A stretch of 64,000 bases of DNA from Campylobacter suis (GCF_905120475.1 NZ_CAJHOE010000003.1:1-64000); one strand, 5' to 3'; shown: positions 10,486 to 20,229, numbered from the stretch's first letter. Translations and numbers: made by a program. The notes: generated by a model from the sequence alone, not told the origin.

Positions 10486-13400
10486 TTAGCTTGCTAGGCT
10501 TTGTGCTTTGGCGATAAAGTCATCATTTACGATAAAATTTGTATCATAGATGTATGTTTGCTCGCTCTTTTTTATCTTTATGACAAGGCGTTTGGTGTTT
10601 TGTTCATTGCTTTCTTTTTGACTTAGTAAATAAAGTTGTGTGATGATGTCACGACTAAGTGTTTCAAGGTTTAAAACAAGCTCTAAGACCGTATATTCAC
10701 TAATAGCTTTTTTGGCTACTTCTTGCTGTTTTTTCTCAAATTTTGAGTAGTTTCTTTGTTTTATCTCTTTTGCTTTAAAGTCAGCGCCTGCTGCCTCTTC
10801 AAGGCTCATAAATGAACGCAGGCTAATGTTTGAAAACTGATCATCTCGGCGTAAATTTACGATAAAAGCATAAGGAAGTTCGCGTTTTGCACTATCTTTA
10901 AAGATTTCTTCAACTCCGTCTAGTTCGTTTGAAAAGACCGCTATCTCGATATTGCCATGAAAGTCAAGCAAATTTATAGTCCCCATCTTTTTGCCGCTTT
11001 TTGTAATGCGAGTACTAAAATCCTCTATCTTACCAACAACCATGATTTCAGAGCTTTGAGCAAGATTTTCAAACTCTGAACTTTGTGTGTAGTTTATCTT
11101 TGAAATTTGCTCTTTATAATCATCAAGTGGATGCCCAGAAAGATAGATACCAACGCTCTCTTGCTCAAATTTTAGTATCTCTTTTTTGCTAAACTCAGCA
11201 GTGGTTGGTATCAGATTTACCTTTACATCGCTCATGTTTTCATCTTCGCCAAATAGGCTTTCCTTTGCATTTTTGCGAAGCGTGGATGCGTTTTTGCAAG
11301 CCTCTAAGATATTTTCTATGTTGTTTATCAGGCTCATTCTAGTAAGTTCAAAAACATCAAAGGCGCCTGATTTTATAAGGCTTTCAACCACTTTTTTGTT
11401 TACTTTAAATGGATCAACTCTTGATACAAAGTCATCTAAATTTTTAAATGCTCCAGCTGTTTCTCGTTCGCTTCTTATGTTCTCTATCGCAGCGCCACCA
11501 ACTCCTTTTATAGCTCCAAATCCAAAGACTATCTTGGCTTTGTTATCTATATTAACAACGCTAAATTCTTTTGCTGAGTGATTTATATGAGGGGCTAAAA
11601 CATCTATTTTAAGGCGCTTGCTTTCATCTATGTAGCGTACGATTTTATCGGTGTTATTTTCTTCGCTAGTTAAAAGAGCTGCCATAAACTCAGCCGGATA
11701 GTAAGCTTTTAAAAAAGCTGTTTGAAATGTCACATATGCGTATGCGGCGGAGTGAGATTTGTTAAAGCCATATCCTGCAAATTTTAAGATAAGGTCAAAA
11801 AGATCGCCCGCCTTTTGTGCATTAAAGCCCATTTTTACTGAACCTTGGACAAATAAATCCTTTTGTTGTTTAAGCAACTCAGGGTCTTTTTTACCCATGG
11901 CACGGCGCACAAGATCCGCACCACCAAGGCTAAAACCGCCTATCTTTTGCACTATCTGCATGACTTGCTCTTGATACACTATGACGCCGTAAGTTGGACT
12001 AAGGATGGGCTCAAGCTCCGCAAATGCGTATGTTATCGGCGCTCGTCCATGTTTTCTGGCGACAAAGTCATCAAGCATACCGCTCTCCATAGGTCCTGGG
12101 CGATAAAGTGCTAACATCGCGACAATATCTTCAAAACAGTCTGGCTTTAGGCTAGTTCCTAGCTTTCGCATGCCTTCACTTTCTATCTGAAATATACCGA
12201 TAGCATCGCCACTTTGTATCATCTTATATACTCCAGTATCGTTTTTATCGATATTTTCCCAGACTATTTCTTTTCCTGTGCGAGCTTTGATAAGCTTTAT
12301 AGCATTATCGATAACAGTTAGTGTTTTTAGCCCCAAAAAGTCAAATTTTATCAGATCAACATCTTCAAGATATTTTAAACTATACTGTGTTACATAGTGA
12401 TCTTCTGGGCTGTTTGGCTGGCGAAATAGAGGTGTTTTATACCATAACTCTTCATTTGAGATAACCACTCCAGCTGCGTGCTGACCAGCATTACGGTTAA
12501 GTCCTTCAAGATCAAGCGCAAATTTCCAAACTCTAGCAGCATTTGAGTCGCGTGATATAAGTTCGTTTATCTTTGGCTCTTTTTCAAAAGCATCTTTTAG
12601 CGTTATGCCAAGCTCATCTGGTATTAGTTTTGCCATAGCATCGGCCTCAGCATAAGGCATGCCACAAACCCTTGCAACATCTCTTATAACACCTTTTGCT
12701 AGCAATTTACCAAAGGTTATAACACCCGCGACATTAAATTTTCCATATTTTTCGGTAACATAGTCGATTATCTCGCCTCGTCTAGTCTGGCAAAAATCAA
12801 CATCAATATCTGGCATGCTTACGCGCTCTGGATTTAGAAATCTCTCAAAAAGTAGGTTATAAGGTATGGGATCTAAGTCTGTTATTCTAAGCGAGTAGGC
12901 AACAAGAGAGCCAGCTGCAGAGCCTCTGCCCGGACCCACTGGTACGCCGCGTTTTTTAGCTTCATTGATAAAGTCCCAAACGATTATCATATAGCCTGGG
13001 AAATTCATCTTATTTATGATCTTTATCTCGGTTTCAAGGCGTTTTTTGTACTCATCGTGATGTTGTTCAGGGACAAATTTTAGTCGCTCTTCAAGACCTT
13101 TTTTGCATTCAAATTCAAAAAATGCAGCATCGTTTTTAAAGCTGTATCGATTATTTGGCTCGGGAAGCTCAAGTCCACGCTCTTTTGCGTATTCGATAGT
13201 AAATTTAAAATTTGGTGGAGTAGGGTTGCCAAGCTTGAGCGTTAGATTGCACTTATTTGCAATCTCTTGAGTATTTTCTATAGCTTCTGGTATATCTAAA
13301 AACAGCTTGTTCATCTGCTCTTTTGTCTTGACATAAAACTCATGAACGCTGTGCTTAAGCCTGTTTGGGTCATCAAGGTTGTTGTTCATCGCGATACACA

Positions 13401-14103
13401 TAAAAACTTCGTGTGCATCGGCTCTCTCTTTAAAAGTATAGTGCGTATCGTTTGTTGCGATGACTTTAATGCCAGTCTCTTTTGCTATGCGAAGTATATC
13501 ATCATCTATATTTCGCTGATCTCCTATGCCGTGACGCATGATCTCAAGATAGAAGTCATCGCCAAAAATTTCTTTATACTCAAGCGCAACTTCAAGTGCT
13601 TTTGCATAGCCACCAGCGCCTTCTTTTTTCACTTTTTGCTTTGTTTTTCTATCAAATCTGGTCAAATTTAGATGCCAGCTCACTTCGCCTTGTAAGCATG
13701 CAGCCGTGCAAACTATGCCTTCACTATGCTCTTTTAGTAGTTTTTTGTTTATGCGAGGATAGTAGTAAAAGCCGTCGATATAGCTTTGTGAGCTTAAAAA
13801 CATTAAATTTTTATAGCCAACCTCATTTTTGGCAAGAAGTATAAGGTGAAAGCGTTGTTTTGTGCTTTTATCGCCTATCTCGTCGCCGTTATGGATATAT
13901 GCTTCGATACCAATGATGGGCTTTATACCCTCTTTTTTCATCGTTTGATAAAAGTCAATAGCTCCAAACATATTTCCATGATCAGTTATCGCAACACTTT
14001 TTACATCTTGAGCTTTTAGCGTTTTTGCAAGCTCTTTTATTTTGTTTGCACCATCTAGCAAAGAGTACTCTGTGTGTAGATGCAGATGTGTAAATTCGCT
14101 CAT
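10486..14103 (-). CDS. dnaE: DNA polymerase III alpha subunit
   Basis: A 1205-aa replicative polymerase. The N-terminal PHP domain starts at once (HLHTEYSLLDG). The palm domain carries GPGRGSAAGS and the catalytic PDIDVDF acidic motif; HHH, OB-fold and C-terminal tau-binding regions follow. ATG with an AAGGAAT Shine-Dalgarno. It is transcribed alone, convergent with pflB; this placement differs from C. jejuni. Confidence 0.98.
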   Translation of the reverse strand: MSEFTHLHLHTEYSLLDGANKIKELAKTLKAQDVKSVAITDHGNMFGAIDFYQTMKKEGIKPIIGIEAYIHNGDEIGDKSTKQRFHLILLAKNEVGYKNLMFLSSQSYIDGFYYYPRINKKLLKEHSEGIVCTAACLQGEVSWHLNLTRFDRKTKQKVKKEGAGGYAKALEVALEYKEIFGDDFYLEIMRHGIGDQRNIDDDILRIAKETGIKVIATNDTHYTFKERADAHEVFMCIAMNNNLDDPNRLKHSVHEFYVKTKEQMNKLFLDIPEAIENTQEIANKCNLTLKLGNPTPPNFKFTIEYAKERGLELPEPNNRYSFKNDAAFFEFECKKGLEERLKFVPEQHHDEYKKRLETEIKIINKMNFPGYMIIVWDFINEAKKRGVPVGPGRGSAAGSLVAYSLRITDLDPIPYNLLFERFLNPERVSMPDIDVDFCQTRRGEIIDYVTEKYGKFNVAGVITFGKLLAKGVIRDVARVCGMPYAEADAMAKLIPDELGITLKDAFEKEPKINELISRDSNAARVWKFALDLEGLNRNAGQHAAGVVISNEELWYKTPLFRQPNSPEDHYVTQYSLKYLEDVDLIKFDFLGLKTLTVIDNAIKLIKARTGKEIVWENIDKNDTGVYKMIQSGDAIGIFQIESEGMRKLGTSLKPDCFEDIVAMLALYRPGPMESGMLDDFVARKHGRAPITYAFAELEPILSPTYGVIVYQEQVMQIVQKIGGFSLGGADLVRRAMGKKDPELLKQQKDLFVQGSVKMGFNAQKAGDLFDLILKFAGYGFNKSHSAAYAYVTFQTAFLKAYYPAEFMAALLTSEENNTDKIVRYIDESKRLKIDVLAPHINHSAKEFSVVNIDNKAKIVFGFGAIKGVGGAAIENIRSERETAGAFKNLDDFVSRVDPFKVNKKVVESLIKSGAFDVFELTRMSLINNIENILEACKNASTLRKNAKESLFGEDENMSDVKVNLIPTTAEFSKKEILKFEQESVGIYLSGHPLDDYKEQISKINYTQSSEFENLAQSSEIMVVGKIEDFSTRITKSGKKMGTINLLDFHGNIEIAVFSNELDGVEEIFKDSAKRELPYAFIVNLRRDDQFSNISLRSFMSLEEAAGADFKAKEIKQRNYSKFEKKQQEVAKKAISEYTVLELVLNLETLSRDIITQLYLLSQKESNEQNTKRLVIKIKKSEQTYIYDTNFIVNDDFIAKAQSLAS

Positions 14104-14168
14104 TTTATTCCTTTTTTAATGACAAAATTTTAGCAAATTTTCTCTTTTAAGGTGCTTTATTTTTTATG

Positions 14169-15044
14169 CTAGCTTTTTCTTGCCTTTAAAAATGAGCCTA
14201 TTTCGCTTACTAAAACTCCAAGCAAGATAAAGCCAGCACCCAAAATTTGATAGCCGCTTAGATGTTCTGCTCCGACAAAATACCCCATAACTCCAGCCGT
14301 AACTGGCTCAAGGGTAAAAAATATCGCTGTTTTTACAGGGGTTGTAAATTTTTGCATTAAAGCTTGTGCAAAAAATGCAAATGCCGTACCTAAAACACCA
14401 ACTATAAGCATACAAATGATAAAGTTTTTATCTATATTTGGCACAAAATTTTCCCCATCAAAAAAGCCTATGGCAACCGCGCAAAGAAAAACTAGTGTTA
14501 AAATTTCAAAATATACCATGTTTACGAGATTGCAGTTTTGTACGAAGCGATTTGTAAGCACGATGTGAAAAGAGTAGGCCGTCGCACACACAAGTGCAAG
14601 CACTTCGCCAAGCCCAAAGCCTACTTGCGTGTTACCGATAAGATAAAGACCGATGATGGCAAGCACGATCCCGATATAGGCGTAGGAGTAAATTTTATGC
14701 TTAAAAAGCGCACTTGCTATAAATGGCACGAGAGCTACATTAAGTCCTATGATAAAGGCTACTGAAGAGCTTGCGGCGTGCCTAAATGCAAATGTTTGGC
14801 TTACAAAACCAACAAATAAAAATAGCCCTAAAATAACGCCAAATTTAATATCATCTACGCTTGCGGTTTTTAGTGTTTTTAAAAATATTACTCCAGCTAT
14901 CAGTGCTGCTAGTAAAAAACGCCAAAAAAGTACCGAAAATACTCCATTTGTAGCTATCGCCCACGATGTTGGTAGGTAGCCAAGCCCAAAGGCGATGGCA
15001 ACAAATATCATGCCTATGTCTGCTCTATTTTCACTTATTTTCAT
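14169..15044 (-). CDS. EamA (DMT) family transporter
   Basis: A 291-aa protein of about ten predicted helices in two EamA halves (for example FAFRHAASSSVAFIIGLNVALVP in the first and FTTPVKTAIFFTLEPVTAGVMGY in the second). Inner-membrane transporter of unknown substrate. Its sequence clearly differs from the EamA gene at 2395-3288, so the two are distant paralogues. The Shine-Dalgarno is weak. Confidence 0.85.
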   Translation of the reverse strand: MKISENRADIGMIFVAIAFGLGYLPTSWAIATNGVFSVLFWRFLLAALIAGVIFLKTLKTASVDDIKFGVILGLFLFVGFVSQTFAFRHAASSSVAFIIGLNVALVPFIASALFKHKIYSYAYIGIVLAIIGLYLIGNTQVGFGLGEVLALVCATAYSFHIVLTNRFVQNCNLVNMVYFEILTLVFLCAVAIGFFDGENFVPNIDKNFIICMLIVGVLGTAFAFFAQALMQKFTTPVKTAIFFTLEPVTAGVMGYFVGAEHLSGYQILGAGFILLGVLVSEIGSFLKARKS

Positions 15045-15123
15045 TTTTTTTGCCTTATATTTATTAAAAGGCGGTATTATATAAATTTTTTCTGATTTTA
15101 GACTAAAGTGCGTGAAATGCGCA

Positions 15124-15981
15124 TTACAAAAGATTAAAATTTATCACAAATTCGTTTAGTAGGTTTTCCAAACTGCTGGCACAGGTTTGTTTTAGGCCAA
15201 GACTTTTTGCTGCAAGTAGATAGTAGGGTTGTGGCTTTTGGCATAAATTTATAGCTGGTGCGCCGTGACTTTTTGAGAGCTTTTTGCTATTTTGACTAAT
15301 TAACTCATGGTGTATGAAATTCGCATTTACAAAGGCTAAATTTAGCCTTTTTGCTATATAAAGCTGTGCATTAGAGCACTCTTTTAGATCGGCACCACGA
15401 ACGAGTAAATTTACACCTAAAAGCTCATCATCAACGACACTGGCAAAATTATATGAAGGTGTGTTGTCTTTTTTCCAAAGTATAAGATCGCCCATCTGGC
15501 TTGCCACCACTGCGCCAAGCTCGCTTGTCTCATCTATGCAAATTCTAATAGCTGTTTTATCTTTTGCAAAGTTTAAATTTTTGTCTTTGCAAATTTTTGT
15601 GTATATGCCGTTTTTATAGGCATTTGTGGTGTTTCTTGAGCACTGGCAAGCGTAGGTTTCATGGTTTAGTTTTAGGCTTTTTAGCGCTATTTTGTAGCTT
15701 TGCATACGATGAGTAAAGCTAAATTTTTGCCAAAATTCACTCACACTCTTTGCTCCAAAGTCATAGTTTATCCCTAAAAACTCGAGCGTATCAAAGATAT
15801 TTTGTATATACTCATCTTTACATCTTTGTGCGTCATAATCATCAATACGAAGGTGTAAAGTGCCATTTTGTGCTTTTGTGTATAGATAAGTTAGTATGAA
15901 ATTTAGGGCATTTCCAGTGTGCAAGTAGCCACTTGGGGTAGGAGCTATCCTTGAAATAACTTTGGAGTTTTGTTTTATCAT
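15124..15981 (-). CDS. Glutamyl-Q tRNA(Asp) synthetase-like protein
   Basis: A 285-aa truncated glutamyl-tRNA synthetase: catalytic domain only, no anticodon-binding domain. The HIGH-type signature is PTPSGYLHTGN and the KMSKS loop is KKLSKSHGA. RIDDYD corresponds to the RxEDxD substrate motif and CQC to part of the Zn site. In E. coli, GluQ attaches glutamate to queuosine of tRNA-Asp. The ATG at 15981 is preferred; an upstream TTG at 15999 would add six residues without family similarity. It lies downstream of the terminator of the RNA-binding protein gene. Exact tRNA target is unproven. Confidence 0.65.
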   Translation of the reverse strand: MIKQNSKVISRIAPTPSGYLHTGNALNFILTYLYTKAQNGTLHLRIDDYDAQRCKDEYIQNIFDTLEFLGINYDFGAKSVSEFWQKFSFTHRMQSYKIALKSLKLNHETYACQCSRNTTNAYKNGIYTKICKDKNLNFAKDKTAIRICIDETSELGAVVASQMGDLILWKKDNTPSYNFASVVDDELLGVNLLVRGADLKECSNAQLYIAKRLNLAFVNANFIHHELISQNSKKLSKSHGAPAINLCQKPQPYYLLAAKSLGLKQTCASSLENLLNEFVINFNLL

Positions 15982-16059
15982 AAAAAGCCTAAAATACAAA
16001 AAAGAAAAAGGAGAAATTTCTCAGATAAGCCTTTAGAAGTTATCAAAAACTTATCTCAA

Positions 16060-16086
16060 AAAAAAAGCAAAGCCGTCCTAAGACGG
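16060..16086 (-). terminator. Rho-independent terminator of the RRM protein gene
   Basis: On the minus strand GCCGTC-TTAG-GACGGC (16071-16086) is followed by TTTGC and a run of nine T, a textbook terminator just after the RRM gene stop. Confidence 0.9.
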
Positions 16087-16093
16087 CAGGGAA

Positions 16094-16339
16094 TTAGTCT
16101 CTTGGGCGAGCCTCATTTACTCTTAGAGCGCGACCGCCAACATCTTGACCATTTAACGCATCTATGGCTTTTTGAGCCGCTGCGTCATCGTCCATCTCAA
16201 CAAAACCAAAGCCTTTTGAGCGGTTTGTTTCACGATCCATAACAATCTTAGCGCGTTTTACCTCACCAAATGGCACAAACGCCTCCCTAAGTTCTGCGTC
16301 TGTCATGCGATATGACAAATTCCCAACATAAATATTCAC
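16094..16339 (-). CDS. RRM-type RNA-binding protein
   Basis: An 81-aa protein that is a single RNA recognition motif. RNP2 is IYVGNLSY at residues 3-10 and RNP1 is KGFGFVEM near residue 42. Such small glycine-poor RRM proteins are widespread in Campylobacterota and cyanobacteria and bind single-stranded RNA; targets here are unknown. It has its own terminator and a 231-bp upstream gap, so it is probably monocistronic. Confidence 0.9.
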   Translation of the reverse strand: MNIYVGNLSYRMTDAELREAFVPFGEVKRAKIVMDRETNRSKGFGFVEMDDDAAAQKAIDALNGQDVGGRALRVNEARPRD

Positions 16340-16529
16340 AAGAAATCCTTAAAAAATTTTCCGAAAAATCGGTTGCCTTAATGATAGCTAAATTTTCGTA
16401 AAAAAAAGCAAAATTTTAGATAAATTCTTAAATTTTTTAAAAATTGCCCAGATTTAGCGCTTTTGTCAGTTTAAATTTTTAAGATATTTATTGAAAAATT
16501 TTGAAAAAATATGCATAACTGAAGTGGCT

Positions 16530-16558
16530 AGCCGTTTTGTTAAAGATACAAAACGGCT
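16530..16558. terminator. Strong hairpin downstream of purC
   Basis: A perfect 11-bp inverted repeat (AGCCGTTTTGT / ACAAAACGGCT, 7-nt loop) begins 12 nt past the purC stop. It has no U-tract, so termination is inferred from position. The rest of the 231-bp gap (16340-16570) is A/T-rich and shows no gene. Confidence 0.5.
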
Positions 16559-16570
16559 TGTGTGGTTAAA

Positions 16571-17428
16571 TTATTTTGTAAGTAGGTCAAGTGCCTCTTG
16601 ATATTTTGCGGCTGTTTTTGCAATGATTTCATCTGGGATTTTTGGTGCTGGAGCTTGCTTGTTCCATCCACTAGCCTCAAGCCAGTCGCGGATAAATTGC
16701 TTATCAAATGATGGAGGATTGACTCCTACTTCATATGTGCTAACAGACCAAAAACGACTAGAGTCAGGCGTTAAAACCTCATCCATTAGTGTTAGTGTGC
16801 CATTTTCATCAAGACCAAACTCAAATTTTGTATCACAGATAATTATATCACGACTTAGTGCGTACTGCGCGGCTTCTTTATATAGCTCAAGAGATACTTC
16901 ACGCACTTTTGCTGCCATATCAGCGCCTATAAGCTTCTCGCACTGTGCATAAGTGATATTTTCATCATGCTCTCCGACCTCTGCCTTACTTGATGGCGTA
17001 AATATCGGCTCAGGCAGTTTGCTAGCTTCAACAAGTCCATCTTCTAACTTAATGCCACAGACCATACCAGTTTTTTTATAATCTTTTAATCCACTGCCAG
17101 TTAGGTAACCACGCACGATAGACTCGATTTTTAGTGGTGTTAGGCGTTTTACGACTACAGCTCTATCTTTTATGGCGTCTGCTTGCTCTTTTGGCAACAC
17201 ATCATATACGCTTTCACCAGTGAAGTGGTTTGGCATTATATGTGATAGTTTTTTAAACCAAAAATTTGAAATTTGCGTTAAGATCTCGCCCTTTTTTGGG
17301 ATCGGATCATCAAGGATAACATCAAATGCTGACAAGCGATCGCTTGCTACCATTAACATACGCTTTTCATCGATCTCGTAAAGATCTCGAACCTTTCCTG
17401 AATAAATTTTTTTAAGAGCAAATTGCAT
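16571..17428 (-). CDS. purC: Phosphoribosylaminoimidazole-succinocarboxamide synthase
   Basis: SAICAR synthetase, which joins CAIR and aspartate in purine synthesis. The 285-aa protein has the N-terminal [13 protein letters not shown]-binding motif, [23 protein letters not shown], and the C-terminal [14 protein letters not shown]. The Shine-Dalgarno AAAGGGGAT precedes the ATG. It is transcribed alone here rather than with other pur genes. Confidence 0.97.
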   Translation of the reverse strand: MQFALKKIYSGKVRDLYEIDEKRMLMVASDRLSAFDVILDDPIPKKGEILTQISNFWFKKLSHIMPNHFTGESVYDVLPKEQADAIKDRAVVVKRLTPLKIESIVRGYLTGSGLKDYKKTGMVCGIKLEDGLVEASKLPEPIFTPSSKAEVGEHDENITYAQCEKLIGADMAAKVREVSLELYKEAAQYALSRDIIICDTKFEFGLDENGTLTLMDEVLTPDSSRFWSVSTYEVGVNPPSFDKQFIRDWLEASGWNKQAPAPKIPDEIIAKTAAKYQEALDLLTK

Positions 17429-17481
17429 CGTTTTATCCCCTTTTTGCGTGATTTTGTAGGCTGATTATAGCATTTATTTGC

Positions 17482-18039
17482 TTAGTTTTTAAAAAGTAAG
17501 TCACTTTTTAGACTCTTAAACTTCTCATCACCACAAAGCTCTTTTACTAAAAATAGAGCAAATTCCATAGCCGTAGCTGGCCCGCAAGATGTGATAATGT
17601 TGGCTTCTTTTATGACATTTGTCTCAGCTGTATAGCTTGTATTTTCGCATTTTATGTTGCTTTCAAAGCCAGGATAGCAAGTAAATTTTGTCTTTAAAAC
17701 TCCTGCTTCTGCTAAGACCATAGGTGCGGCACAGATAGCTGCTATCATCTTATTAGCTTTATCAAATTCTCTTAAAATTTCAAGTAATTTTTTGTTTTTA
17801 GCTAGATTAAAAGCACCAGGAAGCCCACCAGGAAGGATGATAGCATCAAATTCGTTTGGCTTAAACTGGCTAAAACTTAACTCACTTTTAACATAAATAT
17901 CATGTGCCCCGCGCACTAGTTCGCTATCATCAAGCGATACGCAAACTATGGAAATTTCGGCTCTACGCAAAATATCAACGACACTTAAAGCCTCGATCTC
18001 TTCAAAACCATCAGCTAAAAATAGCGCAACTTTTTTCAT
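17482..18039 (-). CDS. DJ-1/PfpI family protein (ThiJ type)
   Basis: A protein of about 185 aa from the DJ-1/PfpI superfamily. The conserved Glu of GFEEIE (about residue 14) and the nucleophile Cys in AAICAAP (about residue 103) are present. Family members include deglycases, glyoxalases and redox-sensing chaperones, so the exact role is open. Two ATGs are adjacent; the second (18039) is better spaced from AGGAG. Divergent from the selenoprotein gene, sharing a 94-bp gap. Confidence 0.85.
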   Translation of the reverse strand: MKKVALFLADGFEEIEALSVVDILRRAEISIVCVSLDDSELVRGAHDIYVKSELSFSQFKPNEFDAIILPGGLPGAFNLAKNKKLLEILREFDKANKMIAAICAAPMVLAEAGVLKTKFTCYPGFESNIKCENTSYTAETNVIKEANIITSCGPATAMEFALFLVKELCGDEKFKSLKSDLLFKN

Positions 18040-18133
18040 CATCGCTCCTTTTGTAGATTTGTTCTAGTATTATAGAATTATTTATTAAATTTTGGATAAA
18101 ATATACCTGCTATAAAAGCAGAAAGGATGCAAG

Positions 18134-18379
18134 ATGCAAGTAAAAATCACTTACTGCAACTCTTGAAACTATCGTCCTGTAGCTTCTCGGGTAGAAGATG
18201 AACTTGTTAAAAATTTCGATGGTGTCAAGGTTGAGAAGGTCATTGGTGACGGCGGAAATTTCATCGTTGAGGTTGATGGAGAGGTTGTCTTCTCTAAAAA
18301 AGATCTTATAGGAACCAGTGAGCCTCGTTTCCCACATGGCGACGAGATAACTCGCCTTATTAAGGCAAAAGTCGCTTAA
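18134..18379 (+). CDS. selW: SelW-like selenoprotein (Rdx family) with in-frame UGA read as selenocysteine
   Basis: An 81-aa gene interrupted for ordinary ORF callers by TGA at 18164-18166 (codon 11). Reading it as Sec gives MQVKITYCNSU at the N-terminus, the C8-x-x-U11 redox motif of the SelT/W/H (Rdx) family. The remainder, after NYRPVASRVEDELV, includes GDGGNFIVEVDGEVVFSKK, PRFPHGDEI and a final LIKAKVA, which matches the SelW thioredoxin-like fold and leaves no other stop until TAA. An AAAGGA Shine-Dalgarno lies 7 nt before the ATG. A hairpin starting 16 nt after the UGA fits a bacterial SECIS. Function in the family is thiol redox, possibly glutathione-dependent; partner unknown. Confidence 0.92.
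18183..18197 (+). promoter_or_regulatory. Candidate bacterial SECIS apical stem-loop
   Basis: CUUCU-CGGGU-AGAAG forms a 5-bp stem with a five-base loop containing GGG, 16 nt after the UGA. This fits the usual distance and the G-rich apical loop that SelB recognises. The lower stem is imperfect by eye. Confidence 0.7.
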
Positions 18380-18384
18380 TAAGC

Positions 18385-20229
18385 TTATTTTGGGGCATTT
18401 GCCCCAAATTTAAACTCTATCTTTAAAAACTCATCTTTTAACTTCTCGTGTCTTAGTTTTAGCTCTTTTATCTCTTTTAGTTTTTGCTTGCAAATATCGT
18501 GGTATTGGTCTTGTAGCTCGGCTAAAGCCCTGTTTAAAAAAGAGCTTTGAGAGAGCATCTCATTTTCAAACTCATACAAATTTAATGATGTCAAAACTCG
18601 CTCATAAGTCTCATTTGCACTCGGGATAAAAAGAGCAAAATGCAAAGGGTCTTTTTCATGCGAGATACGCGCATTTTCTATCTTATCCTTGAAAAAATAG
18701 ACGGTTATTTTTATCGCATTTTCATAATTTGCGACGACTTTTAGATTCAACTTTTCAAAAAACATTGATAGTTTTTGGATTTTGGCTATCTTTGCAAGCT
18801 CAAACTCACGCAAATATAGCTCATAAACTTGCCCAGACTGCGTTCTAAGTGTCGCAAATTCTATATCTGAGTATATGCTAGCACTTTTTCTGATATTTTC
18901 AAACTCAGACTTATACACCATAAATTCATACGAAAGCTTATCGTATAGCTCATCTATTTTTTTCTTTAACTCTGCTTCAAGCAATGCGATTTCACGCTTA
19001 TAGCTTCGTAAAAATTTAGTAAATTTCACATCATTATAGATCAGTTTTGAGAAAATTTCATCACTATCAAGAGTTAAAACTTCATATGTAAGAGGGGTTA
19101 TTTTTTTGGAGTTTAGTAGAGTTTTTTGGCTTTGAAACCGTGTCATGGTTTTTGGTTTTAGACTTGATAGAATTTCGTCTGAAACCTCTTTTGCAACCTC
19201 TTTTATCTCTTTAAAAGCAAGCTCTACCTTTGGCAAAAACTCACCCTTTATGTTTTGAAGGTTTGCTTTTAAGTTTTCATCAAATTTATTTAAAATTTGT
19301 GCTGCTTTGTCATGTATGTTTGCTATCTCGTCGTGCTGGCTAGCACAAAGCGTGGTTAGCTCTTGACATTTTTTAAGGATAAAATTTTGCTTTAGTTCAT
19401 CATTTTGAAAATTTATCTTTATTTGTTTTAAAACTTCATTGAAATTTGAGTGCTCTAAAAGTGCTTGATCGTTTGATAAGATGGCGCTTATAGCTTGCTT
19501 TGCTGAAAGTGGGATAATGGCGCTAAAGCTGTTGTTGTAAGTTGTTTTTGCGTGTGATAAAGCACGATTGATCTCGGTCTTGTTGAGTTTATCCATCTGA
19601 TTTAGCACGCAAATTGCGCTTTTATCCTTTAAAAGTCTTAGCTCATCTAACTCGCTTGCCCTTGCGGCATTATCGATAAGGCTTAGCCAAATGACCGCAC
19701 AAACATTATTTAAAATACCTTTTGTAGCTTCTGTATCATCTTTTGAAAGCGAGTTTAATCCAGGAGTGTCTATAAAATTTACATGCTTTAAAATCTCGCT
19801 TGGTGCATAGATACAAAGCTCGTTTATATCCGCGTTAAATACACGCTGATCGACAAAATTTGCTATCTCACTTATATCATTTAGCGTTTGGCTTCCGTTT
19901 TTATAGTGAACTCTTAAAATAGGCTGCGTGCCATATCTTATGTGCGTTATTTTTGCTGTAACTGGTGTTGCGCCAGTTGGCAAAATTTCTGCTCCAAGAA
20001 GGGCGTTTATAAAAGTTGATTTTCCACTTGAAAACTGTCCTATGATGGCTATACTCACTTGATCTTGTATAAAAGCATCAAGGCGCTTTAACTCACTTTT
20101 AAGCTCAGAACTGGGGTGAAATTTAGGCTCTAAAAGAGCGTTTTCAAAGCGCTTAAATTGACCATAAAAGTCATTAGAAAATAGCTTAAAATACTCTCTT
20201 TTATAAGCATCTACAAAGTCTTTAAGCAT
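18385..20229 (-). CDS. Dynamin-like GTPase, DLP2-type (Cj0412-like)
   Basis: A 614-aa bacterial dynamin-like protein. The GTPase domain has a P-loop GQFSSGKS (residues 64-71), G3 DTPGLNS and G4 NQMDK; long coiled-coil helical bundles with Lys/Glu/Leu repeats follow. C. jejuni Cj0411/Cj0412 form a heterotetramer that tethers membranes (established knowledge). Length and order make this the Cj0412 (DLP2) counterpart. Its start overlaps the end of the upstream DLP gene by 8 nt, consistent with coupled synthesis of partners. Confidence 0.88.
   Translation of the reverse strand: MLKDFVDAYKREYFKLFSNDFYGQFKRFENALLEPKFHPSSELKSELKRLDAFIQDQVSIAIIGQFSSGKSTFINALLGAEILPTGATPVTAKITHIRYGTQPILRVHYKNGSQTLNDISEIANFVDQRVFNADINELCIYAPSEILKHVNFIDTPGLNSLSKDDTEATKGILNNVCAVIWLSLIDNAARASELDELRLLKDKSAICVLNQMDKLNKTEINRALSHAKTTYNNSFSAIIPLSAKQAISAILSNDQALLEHSNFNEVLKQIKINFQNDELKQNFILKKCQELTTLCASQHDEIANIHDKAAQILNKFDENLKANLQNIKGEFLPKVELAFKEIKEVAKEVSDEILSSLKPKTMTRFQSQKTLLNSKKITPLTYEVLTLDSDEIFSKLIYNDVKFTKFLRSYKREIALLEAELKKKIDELYDKLSYEFMVYKSEFENIRKSASIYSDIEFATLRTQSGQVYELYLREFELAKIAKIQKLSMFFEKLNLKVVANYENAIKITVYFFKDKIENARISHEKDPLHFALFIPSANETYERVLTSLNLYEFENEMLSQSSFLNRALAELQDQYHDICKQKLKEIKELKLRHEKLKDEFLKIEFKFGANAPK
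18389..18408. terminator. Hairpin between selW and the dynamin-like operon
   Basis: TTTGGGGC-ATTT-GCCCCAAA, a perfect 8-bp stem 10 nt after the selW stop. It is also the coding sequence for the last residues of the convergent DLP gene. Likely terminator for selW; the U-tract is short. Confidence 0.55.

Noticed and set aside
18134-18166. selW as a pseudogene broken by a nonsense codon
   Set aside because: The stop falls precisely at the Sec position of CxxU, with an intact RBS, intact downstream frame and a SECIS-like hairpin.
18110-18337. Minus-strand ORF of 75 codons over the selW locus
   Set aside because: It is antisense to the conserved SelW frame and has no recognisable domain; the plus-strand reading with UGA as Sec explains the region.
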